A stretch of 64,000 bases of DNA from Arenimonas soli (GTDB taxonomy: Bacteria > Pseudomonadota > Gammaproteobacteria > Xanthomonadales > Xanthomonadaceae): the NCBI RefSeq assembly GCF_014643775.1, contig NZ_BMKC01000002.1, positions 1-64,000 of the forward strand, written 5' to 3'. Positions 12,598-19,430 of the stretch are shown piece after piece. The notes below the pieces were generated by a model. The model worked only from the letters and a program-made list of their open reading frames with translations. It was not told where the DNA came from and did no database searches. The translations under genes and the position numbers were made by a program. The stretch's first letter is position 1. Every line of letters begins with the position of its first letter.

Positions 12598-13026
12598 ATG
12601 ACCAGTCCGGCAAAGTTGAAGTTCAGCACAGTTGGCCTAGCCCTCGGCGCTCTCGCACTCCTGGTGGCCATTGGGCACTTCTGGATTTCTGCTGCGGCGC
12701 CGAAGCCGGCGCTTGAGCACCGCATCGCTGACAAAGTCGTTGCTATTCGGGACGCAACAGTGGACAGACTGGCCGGACGCGAGAAGGAGCCAGAACAAGC
12801 CCGGTGGGACTCGCATCAGATCGTCGTCACGGCGACGTCTATTCTGGGTAGTCTAGCCCTGGTCCTGGCGGTCCTTGGGTTCGTGCGTAAGGAGCCGCCC
12901 CGCGCCTGTATTGGGGCGGCCGCGCTAGGTGGCGCCGCAGTGGCGTTCCCTTTTGTTGTTGGCGCTCTCGGGGCAATAATCATCCTGGTCGCGATAGCGG
13001 CAGTATTTGGGATGTTCTTTGGCTAG
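12598..13026 (+). CDS. cassette 34: membrane protein of unknown function
   Basis: 142 residues from ATG 12598. Helix 1 at about 11-31, then a charged, probably periplasmic segment (ALEHRIADKVVAIRDATVDR, then LAGREKEPEQ), then helices at about 78-95, 102-118 and 120-140. The stop lies just before the degenerate attC 34, not inside it. No domain recognised. Confidence 0.68.
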   Translation: MTSPAKLKFSTVGLALGALALLVAIGHFWISAAAPKPALEHRIADKVVAIRDATVDRLAGREKEPEQARWDSHQIVVTATSILGSLALVLAVLGFVRKEPPRACIGAAALGGAAVAFPFVVGALGAIIILVAIAAVFGMFFG

Positions 13027-13029
13027 GAC

Positions 13030-13085
13030 GCCCAACCAATAGTTCAGGCCGCCACCTTGGGCGCGGCCAAACTGAAGCGTTGGAA
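13030..13085 (+). repeat. integron attC site 34 (degenerate, 56 bp)
   Basis: R'' GCCCAAC 13030-13036, R' GTTGGAA 13079-13085; arms AGTTCAGGCCGCCACCTTGGGCGC keep the spacing but not the sequence. Last site still recognisable at both ends. Confidence 0.8.
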
Positions 13086-13100
13086 CCCCCTGGACGGCGC

Positions 13101-13568
13101 ATGGACACAGTCAACAAGCTGGCAGCGATCTACACGATGATTCGCCGCGTCAACGACTAACCACAGGAACGAGCCCCTGCCTCGGAAGATCACGTTCGAT
13201 CAGTAATTGACGCTGCAGGCGTCGAACCACCGAGCGAGCTGACGCGCCTCTACGGGCTACACAACGGCGTATATCATCTGGATGCTTTCCTGCACTTTCT
13301 TTCCGCAGAAGATGCGATCGCGTGCTACACGAACCTCCAGAAGTTCAAAGACGAATGGCCTGACTTCGGCTGGCAGGATACTTGGCTCCCGATCTTCGAC
13401 ATGAACGGAGATGTCCAAGTTTGCGTTGACCTTGCATCTGGCCAGCTGAACACCATAGACATGGAGGGCGAGCGACGCCCTCTTGCCCGAACCTGGAGAT
13501 TCCTGCATGTTATGCGCGTCGGAACTTCGCCAATGGTGACCCTCGGCTTGTTGGGTTGCGCGACCTGA
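13101..13568 (+). pseudogene. SMI1/KNR4 (SUKH)-like protein gene broken by an in-frame stop
   Basis: One reading frame from ATG 13101 to TGA 13566-13568 would encode 155 residues but has TAA at 13158-13160 (codon 20). Downstream of it the frame is fully open and reads SELTRLYGLHNGV, a SUKH-family hallmark (L...Y..hNG), followed by FHFL-type and WLPIFDMNGD segments (WLPI..d..G..), as in SMI1/KNR4 proteins, many of which are immunity proteins to polymorphic toxins. The absence of indels suggests a recent nonsense change. It follows the last clear attC and may be a former cassette. Confidence 0.75.
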
Positions 13569-13610
13569 ATCAAGGCCTTCTTGCCCGCACCGCAACTCTC
13601 GGAGATCCGG

Positions 13611-14126
13611 ATGAAAGTGCTTACGGCCCTCGTGGCCACAGTGTTTGCAATTCCCGTTGCCGCGTCCGGCGCAGGGGATCCCGACGCCTCGGCAGCGGAA
13701 TCGCTTTACGAAACGATTGCGGCCCTGGATTCGACGGCATTCGATGCCTTCAACCGCTGCAGCGAGCCGGCACAGCTCGAAAAGCACGCGGGCTACTTCG
13801 CCGAAGATGTGGAGTTCTATCACGATACGGGCGGCGTCACGTGGACCCGAGACGAGATGCTGGCCAACACTGAGAAGCACGTGTGCGGGCACTTCAGCCG
13901 GGAGCTGGTTCCCGACACCCTTCAGGTCCACCCGATCAAGGACTTCGGGGCCATCTCCCAGGGCTCACACCGCTTCTGCCAGTTCGCGAGCGGAAAGTGC
14001 GAGGGGATGGCCGACTTCACGATGATCTGGCGGCACAAGGACGGCGTTTGGCAGGTTACTCGTGTGCTCAGCTACGGCCATCGGGCCGCCGCCGGCGAGC
14101 CCCTTGCCATGCGTGCTTCCCCTTAG
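13611..14126 (+). CDS. exported NTF2-like (DUF4440/SnoaL-type) protein
   Basis: 171 residues from ATG 13611, with GGAG at 13600; the frame extends upstream to 13581 but MKVLTALVATVFAIPVAASG is a clean signal peptide. The mature domain has the NTF2-like pattern: helix AAESLYETIAALDSTAFDAF, FAEDVEFYHDTGGVTW, and a C-terminal sheet FTMIWRHKDGVWQVTRVLSY. DUF4440-type proteins bind small ligands in a cone-shaped pocket; the ligand is unknown. Lies in the worn end of the array. Confidence 0.78.
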   Translation: MKVLTALVATVFAIPVAASGAGDPDASAAESLYETIAALDSTAFDAFNRCSEPAQLEKHAGYFAEDVEFYHDTGGVTWTRDEMLANTEKHVCGHFSRELVPDTLQVHPIKDFGAISQGSHRFCQFASGKCEGMADFTMIWRHKDGVWQVTRVLSYGHRAAAGEPLAMRASP

Positions 14127-14208
14127 TCAGAGTTGCAGTACGGGCCGGGGACTGGGATGCGGTTTCAGCCCTCCGAAAGCAGACGAAAGCGTACTCGGAG
14201 ACCGATGG

Positions 14209-14646
14209 ATGACCCAGGCAGTCCCGCTGGCCGTGGTGGCACTGGCCGCCCTGTTCTTCATCACCCTCGGCGCGGCGTCCCTGGTGGCACCCGCCGGCGC
14301 GAGTCGTTTCCTCCTTGGGTTTGCCGGCAGCCCGGGCAAACACTACGCGGAGCTCGCCATCCGCTTTGTCGTGGGTGGCGCCTTCCTCCTGGCAGCTCCC
14401 TACGTGCTTTGGCCCGGCGCTTTCAGCGTCTTCGGTTGGGTACTGGTCGCCACGACGGCAGTCCTGCTGCTGATCCCCTGGCGCTGGCATCATCGGTTCG
14501 CCCGGCACGCCGTACCGGAGGCTTTGCGGTTCCTACCCCTGGTCGGTGTCGCATCCGTCGTTCTCGGCGGGCTGGTCCTGTGGGCGGTACTTCGTGGCCA
14601 TGCCGCCTGGGCAATTATTCAAGCGGGCGCCGGGGGCGGCGCTTGA
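14209..14646 (+). CDS. four-helix membrane protein of unknown function
   Basis: 145 residues from ATG 14209, with GGAG at 14197-14200. Four hydrophobic segments at about 5-25, 45-64, 68-86 and 104-124. Its 3' end overlaps a decayed attC (14605-14661) exactly as cassette genes overlap attC here, so it is probably an old cassette gene. No named family. Confidence 0.68.
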   Translation: MTQAVPLAVVALAALFFITLGAASLVAPAGASRFLLGFAGSPGKHYAELAIRFVVGGAFLLAAPYVLWPGAFSVFGWVLVATTAVLLLIPWRWHHRFARHAVPEALRFLPLVGVASVVLGGLVLWAVLRGHAAWAIIQAGAGGGA

Positions 14647-14661
14647 CTCACTGTGTTCGGC
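14605..14661 (+). repeat. decayed attC-like site
   Basis: 57 bases, the standard length, with GCCTGGGCAATTATTCAAGC in place of GCCTAACCAATCATTCAAGC, a GC-rich centre (GGGCGCCGGGGGCGGCGC), then TTGACTCACTGTGTTCGGC for TTAACTCAAGGTGTTAGGC. Spacing is preserved base for base. Confidence 0.7.
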
Positions 14662-14677
14662 CTTGCCGGGAGAAGTC

Positions 14678-14959
14678 ATGAAAAGCTGGAAGCGTCCCTT
14701 GATCGAGTCGGTGCTGGTAGGTTCTGCGCTCGCCCTGGCAGTCATCTTCGTCGCCAGGCAGCAGATGTATGGCGTTCTCGACTGGATCGGGCCGGCGTTC
14801 TACCTTCCCTTTCGTGGTGCCGCCCTGCTGTCAGGCAATACGGAAGAGCCGGCCGCCTGGCTGTTTCACGGCATCATGTTCCTGCAGTTTTTCCTGCTCG
14901 CTTTCGCTGTAGGGTGGCTTGCTGGCCGCTATCGCAGCCGGCAGCCAAACGCAATCTGA
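14678..14959 (+). CDS. small membrane protein
   Basis: 93 residues from ATG 14678; GGGAGAAG upstream at 14668-14675 is a good ribosome site. Two helices (about 10-27 and 64-84) with a 35-residue loop between them (FYLPFRGAALLSGNTEEPAA). It starts 16 bases after the decayed attC, the position expected of a cassette gene. Unknown function. Confidence 0.68.
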   Translation: MKSWKRPLIESVLVGSALALAVIFVARQQMYGVLDWIGPAFYLPFRGAALLSGNTEEPAAWLFHGIMFLQFFLLAFAVGWLAGRYRSRQPNAI

Positions 14960-15022
14960 CACTTACGAGGAAAGGGTGGATTCCGGACCCGCTTCCTGGG
15001 TCGGAACAATCATCCAGGCCAT

Positions 15023-15364
15023 ATGCACAAGACAACCATTGCCTTGCTCCTGTTCACCGCAGGGGGGTGCGCATCCACGCCCGGGAGACTTTGCGACCAC
15101 GATGGCCAGGGGCTTTCGGTGCTGACGTCCGCGCCGCCGGAGGCGCCCGATCTTCTGGCCACGCTACGCGCCCGGTTTCCCTCCGCCGTGGACGACCAAA
15201 AGGTCAGTAGCGTTTGGCTTCGCTCTGCCGACGGCGACCTGTACCTTTGCACCTACAACAAGGGCCCCGCCCCCACGGGAACCTGTGGTGCAACGGTTCA
15301 CCAGTTCGTCCGGACGGAGTCGGGCTATGTTGGCGGGGACGTTTCGATTTCAGCCTGCCACTAG
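15023..15364 (+). CDS. small lipoprotein
   Basis: 113 residues from ATG 15023. The signal MHKTTIALLLFTAGGC has a lipobox (AGGC, Cys16). The mature part has cysteines at about 24, 76, 88 and 112, likely two disulfides. The preceding bases GGAACAATCATCCAGGCC (15004-15021) faintly recall an attC left arm. No family recognised. Confidence 0.66.
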   Translation: MHKTTIALLLFTAGGCASTPGRLCDHDGQGLSVLTSAPPEAPDLLATLRARFPSAVDDQKVSSVWLRSADGDLYLCTYNKGPAPTGTCGATVHQFVRTESGYVGGDVSISACH

Positions 15365-15376
15365 CTTCGTCAGGCC

Positions 15377-15433
15377 GCCGGACCATTACCCAGGGCCGAC
15401 GCCTTCGGCGCGGCCTGGCCCAAGGTGCCGATC
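15377..15433 (+). repeat. decayed attC-like site
   Basis: 57 bases. The central GCCGACGCCTTCGGCGCGGC (15395-15414) is identical to intact sites over 20 bases, followed by a degraded right arm that still has CAAGGTG; both core boxes are lost (GCCGGAC for GCCTAAC, GCCGATC for GTTAGGC). Confidence 0.85.
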
Positions 15434-15436
15434 CTC

Positions 15437-15934
15437 ATGAAAACCTCCATCACTCTGTGTTGTTTCCTGGGACTGTTGTGCAGCCGGTTGGCGTTCGCAT
15501 GCGAACTGCCGCCCGACAACGCCTACTACGTCAATGCGATGCAGGAAGAACGGGCGCTGACCCGCGATGCATTGGGCAGGTCTGACCAGGTCTTCATCGG
15601 CAAGGTGACCTCCATCCAGGCGGGTCCGGAAACTCCCGGCCCGGGTGAGCGCATGTCAGCGGTGGAGGTTGAAATAGTCGAGGCGCTGGTGGGCACGCCC
15701 GTGGCGGGCACCGCCCTTTCGCTCAGCGCCAGGCTTCACCATCAGATCGCCGGTTGCTTTGGCAACGAGGCTTTCTGGGACGATCAGGTCGAAGTTGGCG
15801 GGAGCTACATTTTCTTCGTTTCCGGCGGCCGGATTCTCTCCGCCTCCCCGCCCGCCAGGAGTTGGAAGAAGCTCGGGCTTTCCGGGCAGCGGGAACTCGT
15901 GCTCGCTCTCAGCAAGCGCCCCGACGAAACCTGA
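15437..15934 (+). CDS. exported protein of unknown function
   Basis: 165 residues from ATG 15437, directly after the decayed attC. The signal peptide MKTSITLCCFLGLLCSRLAF is followed by CELPPD; mature Cys residues at the N-terminus and in AGCFG could pair. The pattern 'DQVFIGKVTSIQ...VEVEIVEALVG...SYIFFVSGGRI' suggests an OB/NTR-like beta barrel, by general impression only. Likely an old cassette gene. Confidence 0.68.
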   Translation: MKTSITLCCFLGLLCSRLAFACELPPDNAYYVNAMQEERALTRDALGRSDQVFIGKVTSIQAGPETPGPGERMSAVEVEIVEALVGTPVAGTALSLSARLHHQIAGCFGNEAFWDDQVEVGGSYIFFVSGGRILSASPPARSWKKLGLSGQRELVLALSKRPDET

Positions 15935-16156
15935 GTCCTGGATTATTGGCTTTGGCCTGCTGCTGGTGGCGTGCCGGGTGCGTGGCCTATAGCGTCGCGT
16001 GGTTTCCCGGAGCGGCCGTGGATGGCGGGAGGCTGGCGCAGGTCGCGAGCCAAGGCCGCGTTAAGTCGCCGTTCCGAACAGGGTGGGCGGTTGCGGTTAC
16101 CCTGAATCCGACCGCCACCGGCCGGGTTGCCAAACGCTGGTCGCCAAGGAGGAACC
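15935..16156. other. intergenic stretch, nothing recognised
   Basis: 222 bases between two small secreted-protein genes. No attC remnant, terminator or credible gene was seen; frames crossing it are GC-bias shadows. Confidence 0.5.
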
Positions 16157-16456
16157 ATGAGCCTGCTGTTAAGCACTCTTCTTGCCCTTGCCCCTGCCCC
16201 GCATGAGATCCCCCGGGAGCAGGTGATCGTCCGCGAAGCCAGCCTGCTGGTGGTCCCCTGCCGCGAGGCTGCCCAGGCCTACTTCAAGGCGCAGGACGTG
16301 ACCACCTATCAATGGTCGGCGTCGCACAAGAGCCGCGGCAACACGCTGTTCGTCGACGGCAGGCTTCGGCTGGAAGACGGCAAGGACGTCCGGGTAAGTT
16401 GCTGGATCGCCCGCGGGGCCAGGCTGGGCAGCATGACTTTGGAGATCAGGGCGTAG
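16157..16456 (+). CDS. small exported protein
   Basis: 99 residues from ATG 16157 (AAGGAGG at 16147-16153). A short N-terminal hydrophobic segment (LLLSTLLALAPA) is a possible signal peptide. The remainder looks like a compact beta domain (RGNTLFVDGRLRLEDGKDVR). No family recognised. Confidence 0.62.
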   Translation: MSLLLSTLLALAPAPHEIPREQVIVREASLLVVPCREAAQAYFKAQDVTTYQWSASHKSRGNTLFVDGRLRLEDGKDVRVSCWIARGARLGSMTLEIRA

Positions 16457-16528
16457 CCGTCGACGTGGCGAGGGGCCGCCGAGCCTTCTCGCGTAACATC
16501 CCGCAGACCACCGCAGGCAGGAAATCCA

Positions 16529-16957
16529 ATGGCAGCCAGGTACGGGTGGCAGTGCACCGCCTGCGGCGACCGGCCCGCCTGGCTTGCCGCGTGCGGGTCC
16601 CGGAGCGTTGCCGCCTTCATCCGCGATGAGCTGGCGCCCAGTGGCTGGGACCAGGCGCTGCTGCGCCGCACCTGCAGGGCCTGCCGGCACCGCACGGTTT
16701 ACATCACCTACCGGCTCAAGCGCGGTGATCCCGAGCGGGTCAGCGTCAGGCACATCGTCGGCCTGGTCCTGGAGGACGAGTACCTGCCCATGGTCTGGGA
16801 AACTTTCCGGCACGCAAGCCCCCGGACCGGCTGGGTTGATTTCAAGTACCAGCGCGGTCGCAGTCCCTGGGGGCTGACCAAGCGCCTGGTGCTGGAGCGC
16901 AAGCACATGTCGCGATTGCTGCTTGCTTATCGAAATGCGACGGGCCGGAGTCTTTGA
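16529..16957 (+). CDS. zinc-ribbon protein of unknown function
   Basis: 142 residues from ATG 16529. CTAC (residues 9-12) and CRAC (about 49-52) form a probable split zinc ribbon. The rest is basic and soluble. A role in nucleic-acid or protein binding is plausible but unproven. The next gene begins about 20 bases downstream with its own ribosome site. Confidence 0.62.
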   Translation: MAARYGWQCTACGDRPAWLAACGSRSVAAFIRDELAPSGWDQALLRRTCRACRHRTVYITYRLKRGDPERVSVRHIVGLVLEDEYLPMVWETFRHASPRTGWVDFKYQRGRSPWGLTKRLVLERKHMSRLLLAYRNATGRSL

Positions 16958-16975
16958 CGTGCAGGAGCGTTGGGC

Positions 16976-17380
16976 TTGTTGAGGATACTGAAACCCGGTT
17001 TGACCTATTTCCTGATCGTCTTCGGCGCCGGTTTCGCGCTGGCGTTCATCCGGCTTCCCCTGTTGGTGCCGCGCTTCGGCGTGCGCACGGCCGAGTTGAT
17101 GGAGATGCCGGTGATGCTGGCGGTCATCGCCTGGGCGTCGTGGCGTCTGGCCAAGCGCCATGCCGACCTGGGCCGGGGGTCGCGCCTGCTGGCCGGGCTG
17201 TTCGCATTCGCGCTGCTGGCCGCGGCGGAACTGCTGCTGGCCTGGATTCTGGGCCCGGGATCGCCGGCCGAGTACATCGCCTCGCGTGACCCGGTTTCGG
17301 GCAGCGTGTACCTGGCGTCACTGGTGATCTTCGCCGTCGCGCCCGCCGTGTGGAACCCACGAGCCATTCAAGAGCGATGA
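16976..17380 (+). CDS. four-helix membrane protein, coupled to the DMT exporter gene
   Basis: About 134 residues. The start is probably TTG 16976, eight bases after AGGAG (16963-16967); TTG 16970 and 16979 are alternatives. Four helices at about 8-25, 38-55, 66-86 and 100-120. The last codons overlap the next gene at ATGA (17377-17380), so the two are translationally coupled. Family unknown. Confidence 0.68.
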   Translation: MLRILKPGLTYFLIVFGAGFALAFIRLPLLVPRFGVRTAELMEMPVMLAVIAWASWRLAKRHADLGRGSRLLAGLFAFALLAAAELLLAWILGPGSPAEYIASRDPVSGSVYLASLVIFAVAPAVWNPRAIQER

Positions 17381-18231
17381 CCGCCGCCCCCCTCCTGCGC
17401 GGCCCGCGCCTGGCCATCGCCGTCACCCTGGCGCTGCTGGCCTTCGCCGGCAATTCGGTGCTGGCGCGGCTGGCCCTGCGCGAGGGCGGCATGGATCCGG
17501 CCAGCTTCACGGCGCTGCGGCTGGCTTCCGGCGCGCTGGTGCTCTGGCTGCTGGCCACCCGCTTCCGGAAGGATGCGAACGGCCGGGGAAACTGGGCGTC
17601 GGCGCTGGCCCTGTTCGCCTATGCGGCCTTGTTTTCTCTGGCCTACGTGCAGCTCGAGGCGGGCGCCGGTGCCCTGCTGCTGTTCGGCGCTGTTCAAGTG
17701 ACGATGATCGGCCGCGGCCTGTGGCGCGGCGAGCGACTGGCGGCCTGGCAGTGGCTGGGCCTGGCCCTGGCGGTGGTCGGGCTGACGGGCCTGCTGCTGC
17801 CGGGCCTGACCGCACCGCCCCCGGGCCCGTCGGCGCTGATGGTGGTCGCGGGCATCGCCTGGGGCGTGTATTCGCTGCGCGGCCAGGGCGGCGGTGACGC
17901 CATCCGGGTGACGGCGGGCAACTTCCTGCGCTGCCTGCCGTTCGCGGCGGTGTTCTGGCTGCTGATGCGCGACGGCACCCGGATGGATGCCGCCGGCGTC
18001 GCTTATGCGCTGGCGTCCGGCGCGCTGGCCTCTGGCCTGGGCTACGCGATCTGGTACACCGCCCTGCCCGCGCTGCGGGCCAGCACGGCCGCCACGCTGC
18101 AGCTGGGCGTGCCGCTGCTGGTGGCGCTGGCCGGCGTGGCCTGGCTGGGCGAACCGGCCACGCTGCGGCTGGCGCTGGCGGCGCTGGCCATCGTCGGCGG
18201 CGTGGCGCTGGTGGTGCGTTTCCGCCGCTGA
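17377..18231 (+). CDS. EamA/DMT-family permease
   Basis: 284 residues from ATG 17377, overlapping the upstream stop. Ten hydrophobic helices in two EamA repeats; the first carries FAGNSVLARLALREG and FTALRLASGALVLWLLATRF, typical of drug/metabolite transporters, and the second ends ASTAATLQLGVPLLVALAGV, the usual DMT motif before helix 9. It likely exports a small metabolite across the inner membrane; the substrate cannot be inferred. Confidence 0.88.
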   Translation: MTAAPLLRGPRLAIAVTLALLAFAGNSVLARLALREGGMDPASFTALRLASGALVLWLLATRFRKDANGRGNWASALALFAYAALFSLAYVQLEAGAGALLLFGAVQVTMIGRGLWRGERLAAWQWLGLALAVVGLTGLLLPGLTAPPPGPSALMVVAGIAWGVYSLRGQGGGDAIRVTAGNFLRCLPFAAVFWLLMRDGTRMDAAGVAYALASGALASGLGYAIWYTALPALRASTAATLQLGVPLLVALAGVAWLGEPATLRLALAALAIVGGVALVVRFRR

Positions 18232-18276
18232 GCCGCATCCGCTAACCTGTGCGCCCCAGACAGGCAGGAAACGTTG

Positions 18277-18741
18277 ATGGACCTCGCCGCCGCCCAGGCA
18301 CGCATCGTTGAAGACATCCGCAAGTACGGCTGCCACGTGATCCAGGTGCAGGGCAACGGCCCGCACCCGTCGTTCGCCTACAGCGTGGGCATCGGCCGCA
18401 CGTCCGACAGCCCCGACGTCTGCATCTTCGGGCAACCGGCGCCGGCGGCGCACCGGCTGCTGCACCACTACAACAAGCGCGTGCGCGAAGGCGAACGCTT
18501 CGAGGCCGGCCAGGTGCTGCAGGGTTTCATCAAGGACACCGACTGCGTGCTGCGCCCGGTGGACCCTTCGCACCACGAGGCGCTGTTCGGCTTCAATGTC
18601 TGGCTGCACGACGGGCCGCGCTTCAAGATGCTGCAGCTGGTGTACCCGACGGTCGAGGGCATCTGGCCCTGGAGCGAGCTGGCCAACGACTGGCTGCGCC
18701 AGCAGCAGCCGATCCTCGAGAACGCGTCCGGCCCGCACTGA
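18277..18741 (+). CDS. DUF4262 domain protein
   Basis: 154 residues from ATG 18277 (AGGAAACG upstream); TTG 18274 is the alternative. Sequence features GCHVIQVQGNGPHPSFAYSV, then GIG, and CIFGQP are characteristic of DUF4262. It covers nearly the whole domain length. The biochemical role of the family is unknown. Soluble; 10 bases before a methyltransferase gene, so likely co-transcribed. Confidence 0.85.
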   Translation: MDLAAAQARIVEDIRKYGCHVIQVQGNGPHPSFAYSVGIGRTSDSPDVCIFGQPAPAAHRLLHHYNKRVREGERFEAGQVLQGFIKDTDCVLRPVDPSHHEALFGFNVWLHDGPRFKMLQLVYPTVEGIWPWSELANDWLRQQQPILENASGPH

Positions 18742-18751
18742 AGCACCGGGC

Positions 18752-19426
18752 ATGAAGGACGAGGCCATCACCCGCAGCTGGCTGGCCAACGCCGACGCCT
18801 GGACGCACCTGGTGCGCAGCGATGGCATCGAAAGCCGGCGCCTGGGCACCAATGCCGCGGTCGTGGCGGCGATTGCGGAACTCGCCCCGGCCACGCTGCT
18901 GGACGTGGGCTGCGGCGAAGGCTGGCTGTGCCGCGCGTTCTCCGGACGCGGGGTCGCGTGCACGGGCATCGATGCGTCGCCGCCGCTGGTGGCCGCGGCG
19001 CGCGAGGCCGGTGGCGGCGATTTCACCGTGACGGACTACGCCACGCTGGCGGGAAGCAACACCCTGCCCGGGCCCTTCGATGCCATCGCCTGCAACTTCG
19101 CCCTGCTTGGCGAAGACATCACACCGCTGCTGGCGGGGCTGCGACGGCGGCTTTCGCCCACGGGCCGGCTGGTGGTGCACACCATGCATCCGTGGGTCGC
19201 CTGCGGCGACGGCGAGTACGCGGACGGCTGGCGCAGCGAAACCTTCGCCGCCTTCGGTGCCGGTCAATTCAAGGAAGCGATGCCCTGGTATTTCCGCACG
19301 CTGGCGCGCTGGGTCGCCGACCTGGGCGACGCCGGGCTGGGGCTGGAAAGCCTGCGCGAGCCGCCCGACCCGAACACGGGCCGGCCGCTGTCGCTGCTGA
19401 TGGTCGCCGCGCCGCGCGCGGCCTGA
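18752..19426 (+). CDS. class I SAM-dependent methyltransferase
   Basis: 224 residues from ATG 18752. Motif I LLDVGCGEGWLCRAF (about residues 49-63) binds SAM; acidic residue after beta 2 in CTGIDASPPL; motif IV-like FDAIACNFALLGE; post-motif GRLVVHTMHPW. The C-terminal WYFRTLARWVADL cap resembles small-molecule methyltransferases. The substrate is unknown. Confidence 0.88.
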   Translation: MKDEAITRSWLANADAWTHLVRSDGIESRRLGTNAAVVAAIAELAPATLLDVGCGEGWLCRAFSGRGVACTGIDASPPLVAAAREAGGGDFTVTDYATLAGSNTLPGPFDAIACNFALLGEDITPLLAGLRRRLSPTGRLVVHTMHPWVACGDGEYADGWRSETFAAFGAGQFKEAMPWYFRTLARWVADLGDAGLGLESLREPPDPNTGRPLSLLMVAAPRAA

Positions 19427-19430
19427 GCGC

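Noticed and set aside
18-13085. Regular ~57-bp repeats with unique sequence between them, CRISPR-like at first sight
   Set aside because: Repeats are imperfect palindromes bounded by GTTRGGC/GCCTAAC boxes, intervals are 190-650 bp and mostly coding, and no cas genes are present: this is an integron cassette array.
1-13085. Integron integrase (intI) in the window
   Set aside because: No tyrosine recombinase lies near the array. The only one, at 35608-36516, is XerC in its conserved operon.
15004-15021. GGAACAATCATCCAGGCC as a third relic attC
   Set aside because: Only the left arm resembles attC; no centre or right arm follows before the start codon at 15023. Too weak to call.
17368-19026. 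552-residue reverse frame across the DMT, DUF4262 and methyltransferase genes
   Set aside because: Gln/Arg/His-rich shadow of three well-supported forward genes in high-GC DNA.
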